Origin: Priapulus caudatus
Taxonomy: Eukaryota > Priapulida > Priapulimorpha > Priapulimorphida > Priapulidae
Direction: 5' to 3'
Assembly (NCBI RefSeq): GCF_000485595.1
Contig: NW_014577823.1
Location: forward strand, 1-26,727
DNA: 26,727 nt
Position numbers and translations under genes: made by a program
Notes under the pieces: generated by a model
What the model was told of the DNA's origin: nothing
The model's database searches: none
The model's input: the letters and a program-made list of their open reading frames with translations, nothing else
Shown here: piece after piece, positions 9,481 to 20,244 of the stretch
How the letters are laid out: each line of letters begins with the position of its first letter
How positions within the stretch are numbered: position 1 is the first letter of the stretch

Positions 9481-10000
9481 CTAGATCACCCGCTTCTAAC
9501 TGTACATCGTGTAGATAGTCTAGCGGCAATCGATGACGTTTTTCGACTCTGTCGTTGTACTGGCTAATCCGACCCGCTTCCGCACCTGCCTTATTGCATC
9601 CGTCCCCGCCACACGACCGCCCACGATGTGACGCACGTGGGCGTATTCTTACTGTTGATGGCTGAATGGCACCGGGTATTCAAGCCCCCCGCCTTCTACA
9701 AACGTCGCGTGAGCAAAGAGAGCAATCGTGCTGAACTATAATATAATAGAAGAATGAGAAGGACCCCCGTTACATTGGCACTAGCTCGCAGTGTGCGGTG
9801 CAAGGGCGGGGGAGAGTTCTAACGTCACGCCGTAGACGGGGGCGCGTACGTATATGCGATTGGCAGCGGATCCTTTTTTCCGGTCAGAGTTATGGGTCGG
9901 AGCCACGGGCGGGCCCGTGTGACGTCACGCGCGTAGGCAAGGCTTGTGTAGCCGCTTATAGATCATAGTCATGGTGGCTCAAAGCGCTAATACAGCGGGT
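9480..10000 (-). promoter_or_regulatory. Diverged upstream region of gene D
   Basis: Blocks matching the unit A promoter are recognisable in order: GTTGTACTGGCTAATCC, a CACCTGCCTTATTGCATCC block over the TATA-like position, ATTCTTACTGTTGATGG, and the CRE block. The first-exon donor position reads GTACAG on the minus strand instead of GTAAGT, so it would be weaker. Confidence 0.35.
9920..9927 (-). promoter_or_regulatory. CRE palindrome upstream of gene D
   Basis: TGACGTCA in a GC-rich block (GGGCCCGTGTGACGTCACGC) at the place corresponding to the second CRE of unit A. The surrounding sequence is otherwise much diverged. Confidence 0.38.
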
Positions 10001-10007
10001 AATAGCA

Positions 10008-10070
10008 TATATAATATATATATTATATATATGTAATACCCTATATATATATATTATATATTGTAATACG
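10008..10070. repeat. AT microsatellite between D and B
   Basis: TATATAATATATA units, two blocks separated by GTAATACC. Confidence 0.65.
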
Positions 10071-10258
10071 GCGTTTCAACCGTAGGCAATGAGACATTAG
10101 AATCGAGTTGAAATATCGGTTATGAAGATGCACGATTATAGCGGGGACAAATACGCAGTTGGATACAGAGTACATTGGCCCAATCGTAAAACTGCGTGCC
10201 GCAACAAGGGACCGCACGCCTAAGTCGCGAAGCAGCAATTAACTTCACTAAAAATGCT

Positions 10259-10613
10259 TTTCAGTCTGTAAAAACGACATCATTTGTGACAGGCAGACGT
10301 CTGAGATAGTCGGCGGCAGGTTACACTGGTCTCAAATTAACACAACTAGAGTCGCGACCGGTCACTTTTTTATCATTGAATCATTACCCGCGATATATGC
10401 AATGAAGTCGAAAAAGGTCGCGGAGGAAAGATCATGGCTTCAAAGGCGCGGATTTTTGTAGAGACGGCACGAGACTACGCGCGCAACCTCTAACCGTATG
10501 TATACAATTGTTTTTACTGGTGTGTTATCTGCATTTAGAAAAAAAAACTGGTAGTTTCGCCGCTTGTACATACTGTACGTGTGGCACTGTACGGTACGTG
10601 ATATATTCCACGC

Positions 10614-10652
<39 letters not shown>

Positions 10653-10815
10653 TATAAATAATTAATATATATTCATGCGTAAAATAATGACACAATTATT
10701 CATCCCTTATCTGTCATTTGTTTTGTCTTGTGTCATTTGTCTTGTCTTATCTGTCACCTACGCCCTTGTCTTTGTAATTATTATTTACCATCTTGTATAT
10801 ATATATATTTATATA
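10259..10815. repeat. Duplicated intergenic module (copy 2)
   Basis: Second copy of the 396-927 module, preceding the GTGC block of unit B as copy 1 precedes that of unit A. Confidence 0.7.
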
Positions 10816-10817
10816 TA

Positions 10818-11239
10818 TAATATGTGTCTGTGGGCGTGCGTGCGTGTGTGCGTGCGTGCGGGTGCGTGCGTGTGTGCGTGCGTGCGTGCGTGCGTGCTGC
10901 GTGCGCGTTGCAAGTGCGTGTGGCGTGTGCGGTGCGTGTGCGCGTGTGAAGTGGCGTGTGGCGTGGTGCGTGTGTGTATAACAGCATTAAACCAGATGCA
11001 TTCTATATGCTGCACATATACACAGTAACATAGCACGCCTACACGCACTGTATGTATTATAACAATTTATTGACATCAATATGCCTCACATGTATATATA
11101 TTACAAATATCTAAGCAGTCAGCTATCATACATATATATAGTATATATATATATATATATATTATATATAAAGAGAGAGAGAGAGAGAAAGAGAGAGAGA
11201 GTGGATGTGTGTGTGTGTGTGTGTGTGGTGTGTGTGTGT

Positions 11240-11270
<31 letters not shown>

Positions 11271-11322
11271 TGAGAAAGAGAGAGATGGATGGATGGATGG
11301 ATGGATGGATGGATGGATGGAT
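10818..11322. repeat. Microsatellite block downstream of and in the gene B 3' UTR
   Basis: GTGC block (10830-10975), unique 3' end module with AATAAA, AT run, GA run (11172-11200), GT run (11206-11258), GA and nine GGAT units (11286-11322). Confidence 0.8.
11066..11071 (-). terminator. Polyadenylation signal, gene B
   Basis: AATAAA on the minus strand in the conserved block, about 450 bp after the gene B stop. Confidence 0.42.
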
Positions 11323-11439
11323 TATAGATGGACGATCAGACAGACGGACAGACCAACAAACAGACAGACACAGCTATCAATACATTCACTGCGCTTCCCT
11401 GCTGCGGCATAACGTCATTGCTAATAAGAACGTGACGCG

Positions 11440-11512
11440 GCTCTCCTCCTCCCCTCCTCCTCCTCACTCCCCTCCTCCCCCTCCTCCTCCTCCTCCTCCT
11501 TCCTCTCCATCC
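11440..11512. repeat. CCT tract before the gene B stop
   Basis: Imperfect CTC and CCT run in the 3' UTR, shared with A and C. Confidence 0.75.
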
Positions 11513-11520
11513 GCCCTCTA

Positions 11521-11810
11521 TTACTTTCTTGCCGGCTCTCTCTCACCAGGCATCATACCCCCGTTATTGAAGCCGCCCCCTCCCGCCTCGAAATCCGGTA
11601 ACGGGCCCGGGTCTTCCGAGTCGAATACACTCCCGTAGAGGGGGAGACATATATCTCCGTGACGGGGGGAGGGCTTCCGTGAAGAAAGGGGGAGCTTCCG
11701 TGAAAGAAGGGGAACTTCCGTGACGGGGGGTGGCGCTTCCGTGAAGGAAGGAGGAGCTTCCGTGATGGGGGGAGGCACCTCTATGACGGGAGGTTGCGCG
11801 CGGCCATCAT
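11521..11810 (-). CDS. Gene B, coding exon 2: Pro/Thr/Glu repeats with GGGGFN C-terminus
   Basis: The exon begins after a near-ideal acceptor (ATACTTTTCTCTTGCAG|AT). Its 290 bases are two plus 96 codons including the stop, open throughout in the frame expected for a phase-1 intron. The protein starts DGRAQPPVIEV, runs through 7-residue units such as PPPITEA, PPSFTEA and PPPVTEV (21-bp DNA repeats), then a Ser/Arg/Lys stretch that may be a locally shifted reading of the same repeats, and ends DFEAGGGGFNNGG...PARK. The Pro/Thr/Ser-rich part looks mucin-like and could be O-glycosylated; that is inference. It is the best-preserved type 1 exon 2 beside D. Confidence 0.62.
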
Positions 11811-11917
11811 CTGCAAGAGAAAAGTATATTACTATAAGCAGAAATCGCAACGAGAACACTCACGACCTCAACAACATACGTGTGAATGAGAGGGAGCTCC
11901 TTGGACCTCTTGCAACC

Positions 11918-12090
11918 TCCGTGTAGCGGAGGTGTGCTTGCAATCTTAGTGTAGGGGGTGTGTGCTTGCAATCTCAGTGTTATAGGGTGTGTGTGCTTGC
12001 ATTTCAGTGTAGGGGACGGTGTGCTTGCAACCTCAGTGCATGGTAGGGTGTCGTGTAATGCAATCTCAGTGGTAAGGAGGTATGCTGGGC
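11918..12090. repeat. About 31-bp minisatellite in gene B intron 2
   Basis: Five to six degenerate copies of the same unit as in A. Confidence 0.65.
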
Positions 12091-12286
12091 GATATCTCAT
12101 TCGATCATATACCAATGCGCATATCACATCGAGCCTAATAATGTTAACCATAATAAAATCATACCACCGAGTATAATAATAAATGTTAAGCAATAAAACC
12201 CACCGCTGACAACCAACCTCTCCACCGACGCTTTTCAATGGAACACTAGCGCCTCTGGCGGCGACGCACGCTGAACAGATTCTTAC

Positions 12287-12879
12287 CTTATGAAGGTATC
12301 CCTCCTCGGAGAAGTTCGTACAGCTGCGGGATGGCTTCCCGGCTCTAACTTCCGGGAGAATGACGAAGACTGGCAGTCGTCTGACCGCTCGCTGCTGCCT
12401 GTTGTTTGCTGCTGCTGCTGTTGTCGTTGTAGTTGACGCTATAAATCTTCTTGTATCCTGTGGCCAATAATATAGAGGGCGCCATCGGGCCGTAGGATCG
12501 ACCGTATTCCTGGTCCGATGAGTGTCGGTAAAGAACCCGGGTGGGCGCCAACCTGGGTCGGCCGCGTACTTGCACCAATCCGATAATCGATTATACAATC
12601 GATAAACCTACGGCCCGTTTCCTCGAATCCGTCCGTTTCCGCCATGAACGACCTTGACCCTTGACGCTCTCTGCGTGCGCCTGGTCAAAAATATTATCCG
12701 TTAGAATCCGATCCTGAACCGGAAGTTCCCGTTATTCGCGGCAGCCGAAATGGTCGGAATCTTCTTTGCCGAATGTTCGGGTTTATGAAAGACGGTGCCA
12801 AGCGTTACTAATGGCGGACTGACTGCCTTCGTACTGCAGGCTCGCCACAGCAAGCGCGAAAAAACCCGAGCGATATCAT
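12287..12879 (-). pseudogene. Gene B, coding exon 1, frame-disrupted type 1 copy
   Basis: The DNA is clearly collinear with gene C exon 1: MIS start after TATC-TTTCAG at 12879, the Gly/Asn region, the ALYIIGHRIQ segment (fragments readable in two frames between 12439 and 12645), a short CAG-type Q tract and a GTAAGA donor at 12285-12286. Many single-base insertions and deletions break it: the signal peptide shifts within five codons (GTGGTT has become GGGTTTTTT-like), and exon length 593 leaves remainder 2 rather than 1. Equally frequent indels in the flanking introns suggest sequencing error as an alternative to true pseudogenisation. Confidence 0.55.
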
Positions 12880-13060
12880 CCTGAAAGATATAGGCGAAGA
12901 TATAGTCACTCTCAGCATAAGAAATAAAAAACTAACGAGGGATATCAATCCTGAAAGATATAGTGAAGATAGAGTTTACGTATCACTCTCACATAGAAAA
13001 CCAACAGAGCGATATCATCCTGAAAGATAGTTGAGACAGTCGTCAATCTCAGCATAGAAT
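12870..13060 (-). repeat. Tandem acceptor-start modules upstream of gene B
   Basis: Three units with TCTTTCAGGATGATAT or an indel variant of it, ending at the gene B start. Confidence 0.6.
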
Positions 13061-13164
13061 ACATGCGTTAAGATTCGCAGGGACTCAGTAGCCCCCGCCA
13101 TCGTCTCTAATACTTCTCTATCTCTCTCTTCCCTTCTCTGTCAGCGTGTAAAGCACGCTCGTTT

Positions 13165-13430
13165 TCGTGTGTGTGTCCTCTGTGTGTGTGGTGTGTGTGT
13201 GTGTGGTGTGTTGTGTGTGTGTGTGTGCGTGCGTGTGTTCGTGCCGCGTGTGTGCGTGCGTGTGTGTGTGCGCGTGCGTACGTGCGTGCTTGCGTGCGTG
13301 CGTGCGTGCGTGCGTGTGTGCGTGCGCGTGTGTGCGTGCTTGCGTGCGTGCGTGCGTACATGCGTGCGTCCGTGCGTGCGTTGTGCGTGCCGTGCGTGTG
13401 TGGCGTGCGTCCGTGTGTCGGTTTTCGTGT
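13165..13430. repeat. GT/GTGC microsatellite in gene B intron 1
   Basis: Same position and composition as 3271-3506 in unit A. Confidence 0.8.
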
Positions 13431-13699
13431 CTCTTTTGCGTTTCTAGTGCCATCGGCAGAATAGAAGTGCGCGCCGCCTCAGGTCGCTTCACACATATTA
13501 CAGCAGGAACGATAGCTTCGGTGCGCCACGACCGACCTGCCATCAAATTACATCACGGACTATCTAATACGCGACGTTACGATATCTATATAACACACTC
13601 CAAAATACGCTTGCTACGCGTTTTTTGCATGTTTACAAGATCACCTACCCACTTACGCACCTACGCCGTACTCTAGTTGCTACCATCAACCGCACTTAC

Positions 13700-13783
13700 A
13701 TCCTGATTTAGGCCGAGCGTCGTTTTCAAGATCGTTGACAGTTGTACTGACTATCCTGGTGTGTATTTTCGCCACCTTTATGC
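13700..13783 (-). promoter_or_regulatory. Putative TATA-like box and non-coding first exon of gene B
   Basis: Same layout as in unit A: GCATAAAGG at about 13775-13783 and the GTAAGTG donor (GT at 13698-13699). The near-identity of the core between A and B, while exon 1 is frame-broken in both, is notable. Confidence 0.38.
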
Positions 13784-14526
13784 CATCCATTCTCTGCCAC
13801 AGCCTCCACCTCTCAAGGACAGCGGCATTATTTTTTACTGATGAGATGAGTAAAAGAATGGCCCCAGGTAAAATGTGTGTGCGCCCCATGTACATGTCAA
13901 GTCACCCGCCCTCGACAAGCCTAGCATGCGAAGTGTGCTGATGATAATAATATATTGAAAGAGCCTATTCTCTTGTTTGTAATTTTATTCGTATCCGCTC
14001 AGCGCTCTGTATTTCTCGTGATCGTTATTAAGTACGGGTCGTGATAATTGAGTCCTGTGACCGTCACGAGGTGGAGATAAAGGGGGTGACCCTGAACTAG
14101 CCCGGACACGTACATTATCGTACGTCAGCGGGGGCGTGTGACGTCCATGCGGCCTAACAGAAACAAATATAGCAAGGCTAATTGCAAGGTAGCGTATAGA
14201 TGCATAGGTGGTTGCCAGGCGCGAAATAGAGCCCCTTTGAACACAATATATGGATGTACGTAACTACGTATACATAAACACATATTGACACGAATTATAA
14301 TTATTGACAATCTGTTCAACAATATATAGCTCTCCTGCCCCTAACTCTAAGGCAATCTATCTTCGTCATAATTAGTTGATACTAGTTCAGGTACTCTGTA
14401 TGAAGTACTTCTTCATCGGCCGTACAGAGTCATAAATAACATGAGTGAGATCGAACGAGTGAGCTAGAATGGATCTGAATAAGTTTACAAATAAGATAAA
14501 ACACAAGGAATATCACAATTATATAT

Positions 14527-14574
<48 letters not shown>

Positions 14575-14639
14575 GTAAAGTCACACACGAACACGCCGTG
14601 TAGATAAAACAAAGTCAAGGTATAGAATAAGGGTGTTAA

Positions 14640-14857
14640 ACTTAATTGACGAGCTTATCGAGATTACAACATCTTTTCATCAGGTCAGCCAGACACTTGG
14701 AATAGAATCAAATAATCAAAACAAATACAATAAGTTATAGATAATCAAAATGAAATGATTCACAACATTCGCTAGGATTGCCATGAATACGGACAACAAA
14801 AGAACACGCCATAATATTATAATCACGCACAAAAACACACACACACAGAGACACACC

Positions 14858-14892
<35 letters not shown>

Positions 14893-14946
14893 CACACACA
14901 CACGACACAAACAACACACACAACACACACACACACAAACACACAG

Positions 14947-14977
<31 letters not shown>

Positions 14978-16085
14978 ACACACACACAACAACAACAAAC
15001 ACACAACGAAGCAATGGACTAAAAATCACGACGTAATTAAAAGTTTACGTTCATGCCCTTGGAATTTAATACAACCAACCCTCAGAATTAATTTCTGCTG
15101 AGTGCATGTGTCGACGATTATAGCTATTGTAAATATGGTGTCAGTTAGCAGCCACACACCACGCACGTCATCCATGTGGTGATCACGGTTGTTATGGCCA
15201 GCAACCGAAACCATGGAAATTTAGGCGAATAGATGCTTAGTGTTCAACAAACCTATCCGCAACGGCGGCGTTGTTTCGCCAATATAGTAAATTTGGCATT
15301 TAAAAACGAGCATTCATGGCGTATATAGGTTCGTCGACCACGCATGTAAATGAATCCCCACTATAAATTTGCCCGAGTCCTTGACCAGCGAGACCTAATT
15401 CGTGATAAACACCTGCAAGTACTGCAAACGTTTTCCGGAAACGTAACACGCGGTATGAGCCAAGGTTGGCTCAACGGGTTTGTCTTAAGTTGTAACAACG
15501 GTTGCTTGAAACAAGAGGTGTCGGGCAGGAGGTTGGTAATCGACGTCTGTACGAGCATAAGGTGGGTTTGAAAAGATGTTGAACTGTGATTGGATCGTTT
15601 TTGAAGAACTTTTAATAATTATCAATTAACAAACTTTTGATGTGCAGGATTGAAGGGTGAGGATTAAAGACAATGTCTGTCTGACGTCCTTATTCACGCC
15701 GATCTTCTAGGGGTTATTAACGACGAGTCCCGATTTAAGGAAGTATGCTTAATTTAATTTCTTAGAATAGATCAGTGATTGAATTATAACGCGACGGCGT
15801 GAAACATTACAATCAATAGTGAGAGCTTTAGTGTTAAAATCAGTTTTTGAGCTGCATATATATATATATACATATATGATATCTTGTATATATAATAATT
15901 ATATATATAATATATATATTATAATATAATATATATACAGACACATACTAAAATAACACGACAAGACGAACGATGTTAATACTAAAAACATGACTATCAC
16001 AGCATGATGATTGTGAACGTTGCAGAGATATTGTCACAATGTGAGTTGAACAATATGTGAGTGACAAAGCGCTAAGGGCAGAATC
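14640..16085. repeat. Intergenic tail of unit B
   Basis: Contains a CA array (14835-15002), then non-coding sequence that aligns with 20245-21990 in order: AGAATTAATTTCTGCTG, TATGGTGTCAGTTAGCAGC, AACCTATCCGC, GGTTGGCTCA, TTATCAATTAACAAAC, AT runs, and AAAGCGCTA at the end. A 73-codon frame (15350-15571) is broken in the copy, so I do not call it a gene. Confidence 0.6.
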
Positions 16086-16110
16086 NNNNNNNNNNNNNNN
16101 NNNNNNNNNN
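16086..16110. other. 25-N assembly gap
   Basis: Unknown bases between the tail of unit B and the GA repeat that begins unit C. Confidence 0.98.
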
Positions 16111-16640
16111 GAGAGCAGAGAGAGGAGAGAAGAGAGAGAGCAGTGGTCGTGAGCAAAGAGAGGGGAGAGAGAGAGTGTGGTAAAAGTGTGTGTGTAATGT
16201 GTAAGTGTGTGTGTTAGTGTTGTGTGTGTGTGGTGTGTGTGTGTGTGTGTGTGTGTGTTGTGTGTGTTATGGTGTGTGTGTGATGTGGACTGTGTGTGTG
16301 TGGTGGTGTGGTGTGTGTGTCGTTGGTGTGTTTGTGCTGTGTGGTGCTGCATGGCTGTGTGGTGTGTGCGTGTGTGCGCGCGAATAGAGACAGATGGTAT
16401 GGATGATCCGATGTACTGGATTATAGATGGACGATCAGAACAGACCCGGACAGACCGACAAACAGACAGACACAGCTATCAATACATTCACTGCGCTTCC
16501 CTGACTGCGCATAACGTCATTGCTATACGTGACGCGGCCTCCTCCTCCTCCCCTCCTCCTCCTCATCCTCCTCCTCCTCCTCCTCTTCTTCTTCTCCTCT
16601 CCTCTCTCCTACTCCTCCCTCTCTCCTCCTCTTCCATCCG
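16111..16640. repeat. Microsatellite block of the gene C 3' UTR
   Basis: GA, GT with interruptions (16183-16380), a GGAT remnant, then CCT and CTT runs (16539-16640). The AATAAA module seen in A, B and D is missing, presumably lost in the gap. Confidence 0.7.
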
Positions 16641-16647
16641 CCCTCTA

Positions 16648-16971
16648 TTACTTCCTTGCCGGCACTCTCTCACCAGACATCAGACCCCCCGTTATTGAAG
16701 CCGCCCCCTCCCACCCACTCGAAAATCATTAACAGCGCTCCGGGTCCTCCGAGTCAATACAGCTCCCCGTAAAGGGGGAGACCATATTATCTCGCGAGAC
16801 CGGGGGACGGAGCTTCCGTGACGGGGAGGGAGCTTCCGTGAAGGGAGGGGAGCTTCCGTGAAGGAAGGGGGGAACTCCGTGACAAGCGTGGCCTTCCGGT
16901 GAGAGAAGGAGAGCGTCCGGTGATGGGGGGAGGCATGTCTATGGACGGGGGGTTGCGCGCGGCATGCGATC
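16648..16971 (-). pseudogene. Gene C, coding exon 2, frame-disrupted
   Basis: The acceptor CTTTTCTCTTTCAG|GA is good, and the first codons in phase 1 read GSHAARNPPSIDMPPPIT, matching the start of B (DDGRAQPPVIEVPPPIT). After that the reading slips relative to B at several one-base indels and ends at a TAA at 16787-16789, so the exon never reaches its GGGGFN region in this frame. The DNA encoding AGGGGFNN and a final PARK-like end is still visible down to the expected TAA at 16648-16650. Repeated CTTCCGTGA-type units explain the Pro/Thr/Glu repeats. The breaks could be real decay or sequencing indels. Confidence 0.55.
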
Positions 16972-17095
16972 CTGAAAGAGAAAAGTGATATTTACTGGAT
17001 ACAGGCAGAAATCGCAACGAGAGACAGCTCATCGACCGATCAATCACATAGACGCTGAGTGAATGAAGAGGAGCTCACTTGGACCCTCCGCAACC

Positions 17096-17252
17096 TCCGT
17101 GTAGCGGAGGTGTGCTTGCAATCTCAGTGTAGGAGAGGTGTGCTTGCAATCTCAGTGTAGGGTGTGTGTGCTTGCAATCTCAGTGTAGGGGAGGTGTGCT
17201 TGCAACCTCAGTGCATGGTAAGGTGTGTGTGATTGCAATCTCAGTGGTAGGA
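17096..17252. repeat. About 31-bp minisatellite in gene C intron 2
   Basis: Cleanest version: GGTGTGCTTGCAATCTCAGT recurs five times with AGGAGA, GGGTGT or GGGGAG linkers. Confidence 0.7.
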
Positions 17253-17447
17253 GGTATGCTGACGATATCTCATTCGATCATATACCATGCGCATATCACT
17301 CGAGCTATAATGTTAACCATAATAATAATCATACCACCGAGTATAATTATAATGTTAGCAATAAAACCACCCTGACAACCGTCTCCACCGACGCTGTTCA
17401 ATGGGAACACTAGCGCCTCTGACGGCGACCACGCTGACGACTCTTAC

Positions 17448-18027
17448 CTTTATGAAGGTATCCCTCCCTTCGGAGAAGTTCGTACAGCTGCGGGATGGCT
17501 TCCGCTCTAACTTCCGGGAGAATGACGACGACTGGCGTCGTCTGACCGCTCGGCTGCTGCTGCTGTTGCTGCTGCTGCTGTTGTCGTTGTAGTTGACGCC
17601 TTATAAATCTATCTTGTATCCTGTGGCCAATAATATAGAGGGCGCCATCGGGCCGTAGGATCGACCGTATTTCCTGGTCCGTGAGTGGTCGGTAAAAGCC
17701 GGGTGGCGCCACCTGGGGTCGGCCGTCTTGCACAATCCGATATCGATTATACAATTCGATAAACCTACGGCCCGTTTCCTCGAATCCGTTTCCGTTTCCG
17801 CCAATACGACCTTGACCTTGACCTCTCTGCGTGCCCTGGTCAATATTTCCGTTAGGATCGATCCTGAACCGGAAGTTCCCGTTATTCCCGGCAGCCGGAA
17901 ATGGTCGGGAATCTCTTTGCCGAATGTTCGGGTTTATGAAGACGGTGCCAGCGTTACCTAATGGCGGACTGACTGCCTCGGTACTGCAGGCTCCGCACAG
18001 CAGCGCGAAAACCACGAGCGATATCAT
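17448..18027 (-). CDS. Gene C, coding exon 1: secreted Gly/Asn- and polyQ-containing protein (type 1)
   Basis: This is the only fully open exon 1 of the type 1 subfamily, 193 codons plus one base. ATG 18027 follows an acceptor-like TATCTTTCAG|G. Residues 1-18 are a signal peptide (LVVFALLCGACSTEA). Residues about 46-82 are Gly/Asn-rich. Residues 82-99 form a charged helix (FEETGRRFIELYNRYRI), 104-139 hold PPGFYRPLTDQEIRSIL and ALYIIGHRIQ, 149-158 are polyQ, and 159-193 end in SGQTTPVVVILPEVRAEAI and a helix. The donor AAAG|GTAAGAG is strong and phase 1, matching D, E and F. SGQ plus the helix before the donor sit at the position of SGQISSVI in E and F, suggesting distant homology. I recognise no domain. 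The corresponding exon 2 of this unit is frame-disrupted, so the product may be truncated. Confidence 0.68.
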
Positions 18028-18205
18028 CCTGAAAGATATAGCGAAGATATAGTCACATCTCAGCATAGAATAAAAACTACGAGGGATATCATCCTGAAAG
18101 ATATAGTGAAGATAGAGTCACGTATCACTCTCAGCATAGAAAAAAAACCAAGAGCGATATCATCCTGAAAGATAGTTGAGACATCGTCACATCTCAGCAT
18201 AGAAT
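18016..18205 (-). repeat. Tandem acceptor-start modules upstream of gene C
   Basis: Three modules with ATG at 18027, 18092 and 18163. Each reads TCTTTCAGGATGATATC on the minus strand. The outer two would encode only short peptides starting MISLVVF or MISLLVF. Confidence 0.65.
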
Positions 18206-18304
18206 AAATGCGTTAAGTTACGGACTCAGTAGTCCCCCGCATCGTCTCTATACTTCTCTATCTCTCCCCTTCCCTTCTCTGTATGCGTGTAAGCACGCTC
18301 GTTC

Positions 18305-18313
18305 GTGTGTGTG

Positions 18314-18345
<32 letters not shown>

Positions 18346-18380
18346 TGCGTGCGTGGTGTGCGTGCGCGTGTTGTGCGCTG
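18305..18380. repeat. GT/GTGC microsatellite in gene C intron 1
   Basis: Shorter form of the block in A and B. Confidence 0.75.
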
Positions 18381-18639
18381 CTTGCTGTGACGTGCGTTGC
18401 GTACAACGTTAACATCTCGTGCGTCCGGATGCTGCGTGTGTGCGTCGCGTGGTGTAGTGCGTGCGTCCAGTTGTCCGGCGGTTTTTCGGTGTTCTCTTGG
18501 CGTTTCTTTCGGCTGGCGTCGCATGCCGCGCTTCGAGGCCCCTGGGAGGAATCGTCCCTGAGCGGAGATAAGATAGCTGCGCGATCAGCGGAGTAGCACT
18601 GTGGGACAAGAAAAAAAGCGGCAGGATGAACAGATAGAG

Positions 18640-20240
18640 ACAGAAAGGTACGATAGCGACAGGGTGCGGAGCGACCGAACGAGCAGAGCTGGCAACTAAT
18701 ACACATACACGACTTAATATAGCGAACTCCGTTACGATATCTCATGAGTGAGGCCGGGCCACTGACGCAAATGTTCCAGCGCTTGGTAGAGCGTATGCCA
18801 TCGGTTGGAAATAGACGAGGGTGATTGCAGAGCGTTCTGCCTGCTACTTTATCTTCACCAGCTGATACTCGTTTTAAGTCTTATGATTCGTTCCAAAGAA
18901 GTTTAACATAACAAACAGACCTAAAGAATCTACATATCACGTGCTATCGATATCACAATACGGTTGTCTTAAGTAGCAGAGGAAATCAGAAACACGACAG
19001 CCTACGACCGTAGTCCCGGTTGGTACGAGTGAAAGGGAGGCGACATCAGACGCGATCTTACGTTGATACTTAGGCGAGGAGCATACTGTATCACAGGTTG
19101 ACTTGCGAGTTTTCGTACGCTTGAAGCGGACCTGGTGTGTTTGCGGAACTACGCTGACCATCTTATGACCGTCACACAGTCTACTGCCCTAGCCATCTCA
19201 CGTAATCCAATGGAACAAGCTGGTGGATTATACTCTTATGCTGATTAGTCTAGTATAATAAACGATAGGGCACGCACGCATGATATGCTAGCGGGCAGAG
19301 TATATGTTGTGTGCGCGCGTTATATGTACATGTCATCATCCGTCCGCACGCCGTGCTCCGATCAGGTAGATACACCTGATGCATGAGGCAAAGGTGCTGG
19401 CGGAAACTCGCGTCATATCTAGAGACGAGGGTCTTCATTTCATTGGTTTTTGTTCCCATTATCTTTTCTCCCCCGCGCGCGTCCACCTTTTGCCGTATCC
19501 TCCCAGCCAACGTCTACGGGTGAGGGTATCTGGCAGTGTATCAGTACACAGCCGTCATCTTAGTACGGGTTCGGTCGATCAATTGGTAGTATGTGACGTC
19601 AAGAGTGAATAATACACGGGCGGTTGACCATCATGGACTCTCGCCACAGAAACGTGCATTATCGACTGACGATATCAGCGGTGGGCGACTGTAGACGTCC
19701 ATGCGCCTAAGCGAGAGAACAACATAGCAAAGGCTAAAGGTGAACCATACGAGTCGCGTAATCTCCGAGAGTGCCACTAGGTGGGTGCCAGGTCGCGCAA
19801 ATAGAGGCTCTTGGAACACAATATAACTGCTGGCGTGTGGCGTACCGTATACAACTAAAGCATTATTGTGCAAGGACACGAGCTAATCTGTATTCACAAA
19901 TCTGTCACATATATAGCCCTCTCATGCCCAATAAAAGTCTCGAAGGCAATCTATCTCGTCATATTATTGTACTAGTCAAGCTTTCGGGTACTCTGTTTCT
20001 GAATCGGTACTCTCTCTCCATTCGTAACCAGAGTCGTAAATAACAGATAGTGAGCTGACGAGATGAGCTAGATTGGATCGAGGGTTAACAAGTTATCACT
20101 CAGTACCAAGGATATATATCATACAATTTATATTATATATATGGGTCTATATTATAATACTATATAATACTAGCCTAGTAACTTAAACTAAGTCACACGT
20201 CGTAGATAGAACTAAAGTAAGTATATATTAAGGGTACTTT
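18640..20240. other. Diverged upstream region of gene C
   Basis: Ends (18640-18740 and 19540-20240) align noisily with unit A. The middle (about 18745-19300) does not, so the TATA-like box and GTAAGTG donor found in A and B are not seen. No gene is supported. Confidence 0.4.
19594..19601 (-). promoter_or_regulatory. CRE palindrome upstream of gene C
   Basis: TGACGTCA at the equivalent of the first CRE of unit A. The second site is mutated (AGACGTCCA). Confidence 0.35.
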
Positions 20241-20244
20241 AATT

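Noticed and set aside
15350-15571. 73-codon plus-strand frame in the unit B tail
   Set aside because: The duplicate at about 21285-21490 is interrupted by stops and indels, and no domain is visible.
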